From positions 1 through 42,380 of the forward strand of contig JANLJF010000070.1 in the NCBI GenBank assembly GCA_029255605.1: 42,380 nt of DNA. The letters are read 5' to 3'. This document shows, in pieces, positions 17,157 to 23,950 of the stretch. Both the position numbers and the translations under genes were made by a program. The first letter of the stretch is position 1; every line of letters starts with the position of its first letter. The notes beneath the pieces are model-generated. The model was not told the DNA's origin and searched no databases. It was given only the letters and a program-made list of their open reading frames with translations. The DNA comes from Azovibrio restrictus (GTDB taxonomy: Bacteria; Bacteroidota; Bacteroidia; Chitinophagales; Chitinophagaceae).

Positions 17157-17969
17157 TTACATTCTGTGTATAAGCGAAGCTACGAGGCCTGCCAGTTTAG
17201 GCGCTGCGGCATTGGCGGCTGCCAGCACCTCTTCGTGCGATACTTTGTGTACCTGCCCCGCCACGCCCAGGTCGGTAATGATGCTGGCTGCAAATACGCG
17301 CATACCGCTGTGTTTGGCCACAATGTTTTCAGGTACGGTACTCATACCCACGGCATCGCCACCTATTACATGCAGCCATTTGTATTCTGCCGGCGTTTCA
17401 AAAGTAGGGCCTTGCAGGCCTATGTAGGTGCCGGTATGTATGTGCAGGTTTTGCTCGGCGGCTATGTCTTTAGCCTTGGCCAGCAGGGTATGGTCGTAAG
17501 GCTCGCTCATATCGGGGAAACGGGTGCCGAGGCGCTCATCGTTTGGCCCGGTAAGCGGGTGGGTAGGGAAGAGGTTGATATGGTCATCTATCAGCATGAT
17601 GTCGCCTACTTTGAAGTTGGGGTTCATACCACCGGCAGCATTGCTCAGGAACAGGGTTTCTACACCCAATGCTTTCATCACGCGGATGGGGAAAGTTATT
17701 TCCTGCATGGTATAGCCTTCGTAGTAGTGAAAGCGCCCGGCCATCATCATCACTTGTTTGCCACCCAAGGTGCCGAATACCAGCTTACCCGCATGGCCTT
17801 CTACCGTAGATACGGGGAAGTTAGGAATATCCTCATAGGGTATTTCAGCAGATATCTCCACACTGTCTATCAGCCCGCCAAGGCCGCTGCCCAGTATTAC
17901 ACCGATGGCAGGCGTAGTGGTTATGTGCTGACGGATGTATGCGGCGGTTTGCTGTATGGCTTCGAACAT
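17157..17969 (-). CDS. Purine nucleoside phosphorylase (trimeric, PNP_UDP_1 family)
   Basis: Cleaves purine ribonucleosides with phosphate for salvage, in the cytosol. I chose ATG 17969 (MFEAIQQTAAYIRQH); a longer frame upstream encodes an implausible extension. At 270 residues it matches the low-mass trimeric class. Phosphate-site motifs are GSGLGG (Ser28), EGHAGK (His59) and GRFHYYEG. The base-site Glu lies in GPTFETPAEY (about Glu191), and Met209 in VGMSTVPE contacts ribose. The position usually Asn in inosine/guanosine enzymes reads Asp (IITDLG, about Asp233), as in methylthioadenosine phosphorylases, so base preference is uncertain. Confidence 0.9.
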   Translation of the reverse strand: MFEAIQQTAAYIRQHITTTPAIGVILGSGLGGLIDSVEISAEIPYEDIPNFPVSTVEGHAGKLVFGTLGGKQVMMMAGRFHYYEGYTMQEITFPIRVMKALGVETLFLSNAAGGMNPNFKVGDIMLIDDHINLFPTHPLTGPNDERLGTRFPDMSEPYDHTLLAKAKDIAAEQNLHIHTGTYIGLQGPTFETPAEYKWLHVIGGDAVGMSTVPENIVAKHSGMRVFAASIITDLGVAGQVHKVSHEEVLAAANAAAPKLAGLVASLIHRM

Positions 17970-17988
17970 GTATGTGTTTTTACAATAG

Positions 17989-17996
17989 CAAAAATA
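17989..17996 (-). promoter_or_regulatory. Bacteroidota -7 box (TATTTTTG) for pnp
   Basis: Exact TAnnTTTG on the minus strand, 19 bases before the pnp ATG. It also supports the short start at 17969, because the longer frame would begin upstream of this box. Confidence 0.5.
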
Positions 17997-18066
17997 AGTA
18001 AAATTACTAAAATACAAAACAAAAATTTTGATGTTGGTGAAGAATATTTTCTATTGTCATCTACTG

Positions 18067-18097
18067 TTTGTTATGTTTGTTATGTTTGTTTGTTATG
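18067..18097. repeat. Short tandem repeat TTTGTTATG
   Basis: Three copies of the 9-base unit TTTGTTATG, the last two separated by an extra TTTG. It lies in the divergent intergenic region between pnp and the DUF1304 gene. Confidence 0.75.
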
Positions 18098-18107
18098 TGG
18101 TTCGATT

Positions 18108-18188
18108 TGCTTCATTTTGCTTCAACCCAAAATGAACATTGCTTAACGGTGCTTCATTTTTGCTTGAAGCAATGCTTCATTTTTGCTT
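18108..18188. repeat. Three direct repeats of TGCTTCATTTTTGCTT with nested palindromes
   Basis: Two identical 16-base copies at 18150-18165 and 18173-18188, and a third copy one T shorter at 18108-18122. Between them the palindromes TTGCTTGAAGCAA (18160-18172) and GAAGCAATGCTTC (18166-18178) overlap and could form competing hairpins. This could be a protein-binding site; no regulator is known. Confidence 0.7.
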
Positions 18189-18257
18189 TACTATATTGTA
18201 ACTTGTTAGTATGGTATTAGGTCGTTTTTTTAAGTGCTTGCAATCTAAAATCTGCAT

Positions 18258-18620
18258 ATGGAAATCATCATCAAAATAATAGCTGCACTGGTGGCGCTGG
18301 AACATTTTTACATCCTGTGGTTTGAAATGTTTGCATGGACCAGCCGTGGGCCTAAAATATTCAAATCCCTGCCTGCTCATCTGTTTCCACCCACCAAAGC
18401 ACTGGCTGCCAATCAAGGCTTGTATAATGGCTTTCTTGCTGCCGGGCTGGTATGGGGATTGCTCATTCAGGATGCGGCATGGGGTATGCATATCATCACC
18501 TTCTTCCTAGCATGTGTGGCAGTGGCAGGTATGTATGGTGCTGCAACAGCCAGTAAGCGCATCTTCTTTGTGCAGGCATTACCGGCACTTATCGGGTTGT
18601 TACTCATTGCTATATCATAG
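18258..18620 (+). CDS. DUF1304 family integral membrane protein
   Basis: A 120-residue protein with four predicted membrane helices, beginning MEIIIKIIAALVALEHFYI. The EHFYILWFEMFAW motif early in the protein and the NQGLYNGFLAAG motif in the middle are typical of the DUF1304 family (YqjF/DoxX neighbourhood). Its function is unknown. It is transcribed away from pnp across the repeat-rich intergenic region. A small inverted repeat after its stop lacks a T run and is not a convincing terminator. Confidence 0.85.
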   Translation: MEIIIKIIAALVALEHFYILWFEMFAWTSRGPKIFKSLPAHLFPPTKALAANQGLYNGFLAAGLVWGLLIQDAAWGMHIITFFLACVAVAGMYGAATASKRIFFVQALPALIGLLLIAIS

Positions 18621-18687
18621 CCAAATATCTTTTGCAAATACCTGTATAGTCGCTACAGGGTGGTATCCTGGAGGATATCGGTGAAGA

Positions 18688-18714
18688 TTGCATGTACTTA
18701 CATGTATAGCTTTG
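18688..18714 (+). promoter_or_regulatory. Bacteroidota promoter for the YceI gene (TTG / TAGCTTTG)
   Basis: The -7 box TAGCTTTG (18707-18714) is an exact TAnnTTTG match, with TTG (18688-18690) 16 bases upstream as a -33 candidate. The ATG follows 31 bases later, leaving a short leader. Confidence 0.5.
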
Positions 18715-18745
18715 CGGTCTGAGATAAAACTTTAATCAAGACCGT

Positions 18746-19315
18746 ATGAAGAAGATCATGACAATTATGGCAGCTACGATGTTATCGTCGGCAGCAATGG
18801 CCCAAACATGGAACCTGGACAAAGCACACTCTAAACTGGGCTTTACCATCACCCACCTTTCCGTAAGCGATGTAGATGGGTTGTTCAAAAACTTTGATGC
18901 AAACCTGGCAGCTACCAAGCCCGATTTCAGCGATGCAAAAGTGACATTGACCGCAGATGTAAAAACCATCAACACCGATAATACGATGCGTGATGAGCAC
19001 CTGCAAAAGCCCGACTACCTGGATGCTGAGAAATACCCTACGCTTACTTTCCAGAGCACATCACTGAAAAAAGCAGGTACCAACAAATACAAAATGTATG
19101 GCAACCTGACACTGCATGGTGTAACAAAACCTGTGGTGCTGGATGTAACACACCGCGGCACCGTTACCCACCCGATGAATAAAAAGCAAGTAGCAGGCTT
19201 TAAAGTAACCGGTAAAATAAAACGTACTGATTTTAAAATATCAGAATCGACACCCAATGCTATGCTGAGTGATGAGATAGAATTGAATGCGAATGTTGAG
19301 TTTCAACAAGGATAA
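18746..19315 (+). CDS. YceI family periplasmic lipid-binding protein
   Basis: A secreted lipocalin-like barrel (YceI family, known to bind polyisoprenoids). It is 189 residues with a signal peptide cut after SSAAMA, leaving QTWNLDKAHSKLGFTITHL, a typical YceI start. Family markers include DVKTINTDNTMRDEHL, where the DEHL segment is conserved, and GNLTLHGVTKPVVLDV. It is a single gene between a clear promoter and a bidirectional terminator. A role in stress or isoprenoid-carrier handling is inferred from the family. Confidence 0.93.
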   Translation: MKKIMTIMAATMLSSAAMAQTWNLDKAHSKLGFTITHLSVSDVDGLFKNFDANLAATKPDFSDAKVTLTADVKTINTDNTMRDEHLQKPDYLDAEKYPTLTFQSTSLKKAGTNKYKMYGNLTLHGVTKPVVLDVTHRGTVTHPMNKKQVAGFKVTGKIKRTDFKISESTPNAMLSDEIELNANVEFQQG

Positions 19316-19347
19316 TATAGAAAGGGGTTTATTATAGTGTTGTTTGC

Positions 19348-19378
19348 AACTGCCATCCTTTGTGGGTGGCAGTTTTTA
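19348..19378. terminator. Bidirectional terminator between YceI and GNAT genes
   Basis: An 11-bp stem (19348-19358 with 19364-19374, one G-T pair) followed by TTTT on the plus strand. Its 3' edge covers the stop codon of the convergent GNAT gene (TTA at 19376-19378), so it probably ends transcription from both sides. Confidence 0.8.
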
Positions 19379-19933
19379 CTTATTGTTCATATCATCTTTC
19401 AGCAATGCATACATGTTGATGTCGTAGTAGGTATCATCCCACAGCATCCATTGGCGCAGCAGGCCTTCGTGATGAAAGCCGTTTTTACGCAGCACAATTT
19501 CCGATGCCATATTTCCCGGCAATACTTCGGCCTCAATGCGGTTCACTTTCAGTACATCGAACCCAAACTGCACGATGGCTGCTATTGCTTCTGTAATATA
19601 GCCCTTGCCCCAATATTCGGGCAGCAGCGCAAAGGCTATCGTACTGCGGTGGCCACGGGTGAAGGTATTGTAGCCTATAGTGCCTATAAGGTAACTTTCG
19701 CCTTTTGGGGCGATGCCCCAGCGTATGCCTGTTTTATCTTTGAAACGCTGCGATAGCATGCCTACTATCTTTTGCGCATCGCCCGGTTCCTGCAAGGGTA
19801 TTACCTGGTAAAACTCCGTTACCTGTGGGTTGGTAAACAGGTGGTACAGGTCTTGCAGGTGCTGGGTAGTTATCTCTATCAAATCGAGACGCTGGGTATG
19901 CAGTTCAGGAAATATCTCTGGTAGTCCGGGCAT
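19376..19933 (-). CDS. GNAT family N-acetyltransferase (RimJ/RimL-like)
   Basis: Transfers an acetyl group from acetyl-CoA to an amine, often a protein N-terminus. I chose ATG 19933 (MPGLPEIFPELHTQRLDL); longer frames would run into the divergent methyltransferase. The product is 185 residues, normal for the family. TERLxL-type opening (HTQRLDLIEI), ALLPEYWGKGYITEA as the acetyl-CoA pyrophosphate loop, and RIEAEVLPGNMASEIVLRKNGF near the C-terminus fit the RimJ/RimL group. Target unknown. Confidence 0.85.
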   Translation of the reverse strand: MPGLPEIFPELHTQRLDLIEITTQHLQDLYHLFTNPQVTEFYQVIPLQEPGDAQKIVGMLSQRFKDKTGIRWGIAPKGESYLIGTIGYNTFTRGHRSTIAFALLPEYWGKGYITEAIAAIVQFGFDVLKVNRIEAEVLPGNMASEIVLRKNGFHHEGLLRQWMLWDDTYYDINMYALLKDDMNNK

Positions 19934-20000
19934 AAAAAATTTATTGGGACTATAAATATACCGGAGAAATGAATGCAAAACATTAGGTAAATTTCCTGAT

Positions 20001-20513
20001 ATGAAAATGCCGGAACGTTTTATATGGGCTGCCAATGTGCTGACTGTGCAACCCGCTGATACCTTGCTGGAAATAGGCTGTGGTACGGGGTTGCTGGCAT
20101 CACTACTATTGCCGGCACTAAAGAAAGGGAGCTATACAGCCATAGACAGGTCGGCCACGGCCATAGCAAAAGCCACAGACAAACATGAGAGCTATGTAGC
20201 AAACGGCAAGGCACATTTTATAACCGGCACATTGGGCAATACTGCATTAAAGCCCCGATCATACAATAAGATATTTGCCTTCAACGTAGCTAACCTGTGG
20301 AAGACACCGGCTACAGAACTGGATATTATCAAAAAGCTACTGAAGAAAGGTGGCAGCTTTTATATCTTTCACCAGCCCCCCTATGATATAACAAAGCAAC
20401 TGGCAGCAGAAGCCGCACAGGCTCTGCTGGAACATGGGTTTGAAACAAAAGAAACAATTATCTGGCAGTTGGAAACAGTGCCTGCATTCTGCATTGTGGC
20501 ACAGCCTATATAG
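20001..20513 (+). CDS. Class I SAM-dependent methyltransferase
   Basis: A 170-residue Rossmann-fold methyltransferase; motif I is LLEIGCGTG (residues 22-30), followed by an acidic TAIDRS loop that binds SAM. It begins at ATG 20001, or possibly the next Met two codons later. Substrate is unknown, and no neighbour suggests one. Its stop is part of a perfect palindrome shared with the convergent membrane protein gene (20506-20513). Confidence 0.82.
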   Translation: MKMPERFIWAANVLTVQPADTLLEIGCGTGLLASLLLPALKKGSYTAIDRSATAIAKATDKHESYVANGKAHFITGTLGNTALKPRSYNKIFAFNVANLWKTPATELDIIKKLLKKGGSFYIFHQPPYDITKQLAAEAAQALLEHGFETKETIIWQLETVPAFCIVAQPI

Positions 20514-21066
20514 CCTCGTCGTAACCGGGATTGGGTACCTGGTTGACACGTACGCTGCTCACACCTTCGCCCTGCATATCTGGCAGTTCTAAAAAGTGGC
20601 GCTGTTCTATGGTATCGATAGCAGCTCTGCGTTTCAGGTGCTGGCCTACCAGTGTTTTAATATTCTTGGCAGCAAAGCTCAGTATGTCATTCTTCAGGCG
20701 CAGGTGGCGCATAGCGCGTGCCAGCCCGTAAAACAAGAGTGCGATTAAACCGATAAGGCCATATATGCAGAAGAGAAATATCTGCACATTCATATAACCC
20801 AGCTTGATGTATTCGCTTTTAAAGCGCAGTTCGTCCAGTATATAAAAAGGGTAGAGCCTGGTAAGAAATACCGCAAAGGCAATAGCAGCCGCAGCCAGTG
20901 TATAGCCCAGTACTTCAGCAAATATGAGGGCGCCTTTGCTTACAAGGCGTTGTGCAGCCGGCTTGCTCAGTTGTGTGCCCAGTGGGTCAAACACTTCGAG
21001 CTGGCTGTATATCATATTTTTCTGTTCCTTGAAGTCGTATAGTAAGTCGTCTTGTAAGCGGGCCAT
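20506..21066 (-). CDS. Membrane protein of unknown function
   Basis: A 186-residue protein with two hydrophobic segments (about residues 47-70 and 93-115) and a basic cytoplasmic region between and after them. The C-terminus ends in a polar tail VNQVPNPGYDEAI. I do not recognise the family. ATG 21066 follows a promoter box 28 bases upstream. The last 8 bases overlap the methyltransferase gene end to end. Confidence 0.7.
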   Translation of the reverse strand: MARLQDDLLYDFKEQKNMIYSQLEVFDPLGTQLSKPAAQRLVSKGALIFAEVLGYTLAAAAIAFAVFLTRLYPFYILDELRFKSEYIKLGYMNVQIFLFCIYGLIGLIALLFYGLARAMRHLRLKNDILSFAAKNIKTLVGQHLKRRAAIDTIEQRHFLELPDMQGEGVSSVRVNQVPNPGYDEAI

Positions 21067-21094
21067 CCTTGGGGGTACTTTTTTACTCAGGCTA

Positions 21095-21102
21095 CAAAAG
21101 TA
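21095..21102 (-). promoter_or_regulatory. Bacteroidota -7 box (TACTTTTG) for the 20506-21066 membrane protein gene
   Basis: Exact TAnnTTTG on the minus strand, 28 bases upstream of the ATG. Confidence 0.45.
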
Positions 21103-21214
21103 AAATAATGCCAGTACGCGTCAAGTCTGGCGGGCGAGAATGTGGAAATTGTGGGTGAAATGTTGAAAAGCCCCTAAAAGGCTTTTGATATTTGGAAAAT
21201 ATATATCGTAACAT

Positions 21215-21246
21215 CCCCTCCTCCTTGGGGAAGGCCGGGAGGGGGC
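21215..21246. repeat. GC-rich intergenic hairpin element
   Basis: CCCCTCC (21215-21221) pairs with GGAGGGG (21238-21244), and CCTT with AAGG inside it around a GGGG loop. Its overall make-up (C-run, CTT, G-run) resembles the element at 1187-1288, suggesting a dispersed family. Confidence 0.5.
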
Positions 21247-21289
21247 TTCAATATATCCCCAATATTCCCGACCTTTGCAGGCTTTTAGT

Positions 21290-21394
21290 TAAGTCGTAAG
21301 TGATAAGTCTGTAAGTTATAAGTCCGTTATATGGGTTTGTGGCAAAAAACTTCTCACCACAGACTTACGACTTAAGACTAATAACTTACGACTA
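21290..21394. repeat. Long imperfect inverted repeat in the prfC leader
   Basis: The left arm (about 21292-21323) is itself a tandem of AAGTCGTAAGTGAT-like units with a period of 14-15 bases. The right arm (21361-21393) is its imperfect reverse complement; about 28 of 34 positions pair, starting from AGTCGTAAGT/ACTTACGACT. TGTGG and CCACA extend the stem inside the loop. The structure ends 7 bases before the prfC ATG. Confidence 0.75.
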
Positions 21395-21400
21395 TACAAA

Positions 21401-22990
21401 ATGTACGAAAAGGAAATCAGCCGTCGCAGGACGTTTGCTATTATATCTCACCCGGATGCCGGTAAAACCACGCTTACCGAAAAGCTGCTGCTGTTTGGTG
21501 GCGCCATACAGGTGGCAGGTGCCGTAAAGAGCAATAAGATAAAGAAACACGCTACCAGCGACTTTATGGAAATAGAGCGCCAGCGTGGTATCTCGGTTGC
21601 CACATCGGTAATGAGCTTTGAGTATAAGGATGTGCTGGTAAACCTGCTGGATACGCCTGGCCACAAAGACTTTGCGGAAGATACCTATCGTACCCTGACA
21701 GCCGTGGATAGCGTAATACTGGTGATAGACAGTGTGAACGGGGTGGAAGAACAAACCCGCCGCCTGATGGAAGTGTGCCGGATGAGGGATACGCCCGTTA
21801 TCGTATTTGTAAATAAAATGGACCGCGACGGTAAATACCCGTTCGACCTGATAGATGAAATAGAAAAAGAACTGAATATATCCCTGCACCCCCTTTCATG
21901 GCCTATCAATATGGGTAAGGAATTTAAAGGGGTGTATAACCTGTATGATAAAAGCCTGAACCTTTTCACCGCCAGCCAGAAGGCTACGGATGATAACACC
22001 GTGCCGATACCCGACCTGAGCGATAAGCTGTTGGATGAAAAAGTGGGTGAGCGCGATGCCAACCAACTGCGCGAAGATGTAGAACTGTTGGAAGGTGTGT
22101 ATGGCGAACTGGATACGGATGCCTACCTTAAGGGGAAGATAGCACCGGTATTCTTTGGTTCTGCGGTAAACAACTTTGGTGTAAAGGAACTGCTGGATAC
22201 CTTCATCCGCATAGCGCCTGTACCACAGTCACGCGCTACAGACAAGCGTGTAGTGGCTCCTGACGAGGCGAAATTTACAGGCTTTATCTTTAAGATACAT
22301 GCCAACCTGGACCCCCGCCACCGCGATAGGATAGCCTTCCTGCGCGTATGCAGCGGCAAGTTTGAACGCAACACATATTACAAACACACGCGTATAGAAA
22401 AAGATGTACGTTTCAGCAACCCGTACTCTTTCCTGGCACGTGAAAAAGATATTATTGAAGAAGCCTTCCCCGGCGATGTGGTGGGCCTTTTCGATACCGG
22501 CAACTTTAAGATAGGCGATACACTCACACAGGGCGAAGACCTGCAATTCACGGGTATCCCTACTTTCTCTCCCGAGATATTTAAAGAGCTGGTGAACAAA
22601 GACCCGATGAAGACCAAGCAACTGGAAAAAGGCATACGCCAGCTTACCGATGAGGGGGTAGCGCAACTGTTTACCCAGCATGGTGGCAACCGCAAGATAA
22701 TAGGTTGCGTGGGCGAACTGCAGTTTGAGGTGATACAATATCGCCTGCTGCAGGAGTATGGTGCATCTTGTGCATTTATGCCGTTGGCCTTTTACAAAGC
22801 CTGCTGGATAACGGGTGATAAGAAGAAGATAGATGATTTCGTACGCTTTAAGCAGTCGAATATCATGGAAGATAAAGATGGCAACCTGGTGTACCTGGCA
22901 CAAAGCGAATGGTTCCTGAACACAGAACGCCAGAACAACCCCGATATAGAATTCCACACCACCAGCGAGTTTAAGACGGCGATGGCGTAG
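21401..22990 (+). CDS. prfC: Peptide chain release factor 3
   Basis: GTPase that recycles RF1/RF2 from the ribosome after termination. The 529 residues and GTPase motifs fit: HPDAGKTT (residues 17-24), switch I with ERQRGIS (59-65), DTPGHKDF (84-91) and NKMDRDG. The later [15 protein letters not shown] segment is characteristic of RF3 rather than EF-G. The ATG follows a leader holding a large inverted repeat, which may affect expression. No termination-factor genes are adjacent. Confidence 0.96.
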   Translation: MYEKEISRRRTFAIISHPDAGKTTLTEKLLLFGGAIQVAGAVKSNKIKKHATSDFMEIERQRGISVATSVMSFEYKDVLVNLLDTPGHKDFAEDTYRTLTAVDSVILVIDSVNGVEEQTRRLMEVCRMRDTPVIVFVNKMDRDGKYPFDLIDEIEKELNISLHPLSWPINMGKEFKGVYNLYDKSLNLFTASQKATDDNTVPIPDLSDKLLDEKVGERDANQLREDVELLEGVYGELDTDAYLKGKIAPVFFGSAVNNFGVKELLDTFIRIAPVPQSRATDKRVVAPDEAKFTGFIFKIHANLDPRHRDRIAFLRVCSGKFERNTYYKHTRIEKDVRFSNPYSFLAREKDIIEEAFPGDVVGLFDTGNFKIGDTLTQGEDLQFTGIPTFSPEIFKELVNKDPMKTKQLEKGIRQLTDEGVAQLFTQHGGNRKIIGCVGELQFEVIQYRLLQEYGASCAFMPLAFYKACWITGDKKKIDDFVRFKQSNIMEDKDGNLVYLAQSEWFLNTERQNNPDIEFHTTSEFKTAMA

Positions 22991-23022
22991 GACATGGGTT
23001 GTTAGCTTTTATATATTACTAT

Positions 23023-23856
23023 TTACAGCACCATATCCATCTCATACTGGCAGAGGATATGCGGCATGCCTATAGCAGGCAGAAAGGCATTGCTGGCCTT
23101 ATCATTACCATCTATATTTACAAACATCACCGGTATGGTATTATCACCCGCTATGTAATGGAATAGTGCAGTAGCCATGCCTTTGCGCAGGTGCTGCTTT
23201 GCTGTGGCAAACTGGTACACACGTTTGGTTGCCTTATTATAGTGTGCATAGGCTGCTATGGTATCGCCATCTTTCACTACTGCCGTTTCCACCATATCGC
23301 CAAAGTTTTGTACACGCTTATTCATTTGCTGCCATGCAGGTTGCCAGTCGCCGAGGGCAGATAGGGCATTCATGTCGGGACTGTTTAAAACCTCCACTTT
23401 ATGTTGTGGTGCAGCTTTGGTTACTTGTCCCTTATAGGCATGCAGCTCGCGTATAGTATGAAAGCCTATCTTCTCGTATATCATCTTCGCCCCCGTGTTG
23501 TTCTTCAGCACTTCCAGCAAGGCACGTTGTAAGCCCATTTCTTTAAATACCGGCACCATATGTGCAAACATCCTTTGGGTAAGTTGTTGCCCGCGGTAGG
23601 CAGGCACTACACCCGTACCACCATCCCATGCAGTCTTTATACCATTAATGGTATCTATACCGAAGAAAATAAAACCCGCCAGTATATCACCATCAAAAGC
23701 ACCTACGGACAGGCTGAGGTCAATATCTTCGTTGCGTATCTTATCTTGTAATGCCTGCGGGGTAAACTGCAGGGGTATTTCATAATCGGCAAAAGCATTA
23801 TTGAATGCGGTTGCCAATAGGTCTATCGGTGTATGTTCGAGTGTGCGGAATTGCAT
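23023..23856 (-). CDS. GNAT family protein with two acetyltransferase-like halves
   Basis: A 277-residue protein whose N-terminal half has a good acetyl-CoA loop (GVVPAYRGQQLTQRMF) and the GAKMIYEKIGF segment. Its C-terminal half has a weaker loop (QHLRKGMATALFHY) and ends SNAFLPAIGM, the pattern of a second, degenerate GNAT unit. Target not recognisable. The start ATG follows a TACATTTG box by 4 bases, suggesting a leaderless transcript. It converges with prfC. Confidence 0.83.
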   Translation of the reverse strand: MQFRTLEHTPIDLLATAFNNAFADYEIPLQFTPQALQDKIRNEDIDLSLSVGAFDGDILAGFIFFGIDTINGIKTAWDGGTGVVPAYRGQQLTQRMFAHMVPVFKEMGLQRALLEVLKNNTGAKMIYEKIGFHTIRELHAYKGQVTKAAPQHKVEVLNSPDMNALSALGDWQPAWQQMNKRVQNFGDMVETAVVKDGDTIAAYAHYNKATKRVYQFATAKQHLRKGMATALFHYIAGDNTIPVMFVNIDGNDKASNAFLPAIGMPHILCQYEMDMVL

Positions 23857-23860
23857 GTTG

Positions 23861-23868
23861 CAAATGTA
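23861..23868 (-). promoter_or_regulatory. Bacteroidota -7 box (TACATTTG) for the tandem GNAT gene
   Basis: Exact TAnnTTTG on the minus strand, ending 4 bases before the ATG at 23856, the same spacing as at 2935-2947. Confidence 0.45.
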
Positions 23869-23950
23869 ATTCGATATTACTGCATCTATCTCCCCCTAAT
23901 GTGGTTATAAAACAAAACACACTACATTCGCCATTCAATCTTGAACATAT

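Larger units (their letters stand above)
21067..21400. other. 334-base intergenic region between the membrane protein gene and prfC
   Basis: Holds the minus-strand promoter box at 21095-21102, a 7-bp AAAAGCC/GGCTTTT hairpin (21166-21186), the GC-rich element 21215-21246 and the long inverted repeat 21292-21393 just before prfC. A near-match promoter (GACCTTTG, 21269-21276) may start the prfC transcript. No coding potential is seen. Confidence 0.7.

Noticed and set aside
17970-18017. 16-residue N-terminal extension of pnp
   Set aside because: The extension reads MYFSNFTYFCYCKNTY, unlike the family, and begins upstream of the TATTTTTG promoter box; the ATG at 17969 is preferred.
17166-18146. 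Long plus-strand frame of 326 codons opposite pnp
   Set aside because: It is antisense to a clear pnp gene and shows no recognisable domain.
18641-18659. Hairpin after the DUF1304 gene (CCTGTA / TACAGG)
   Set aside because: Only a 6-bp stem with no T run; not a convincing terminator.
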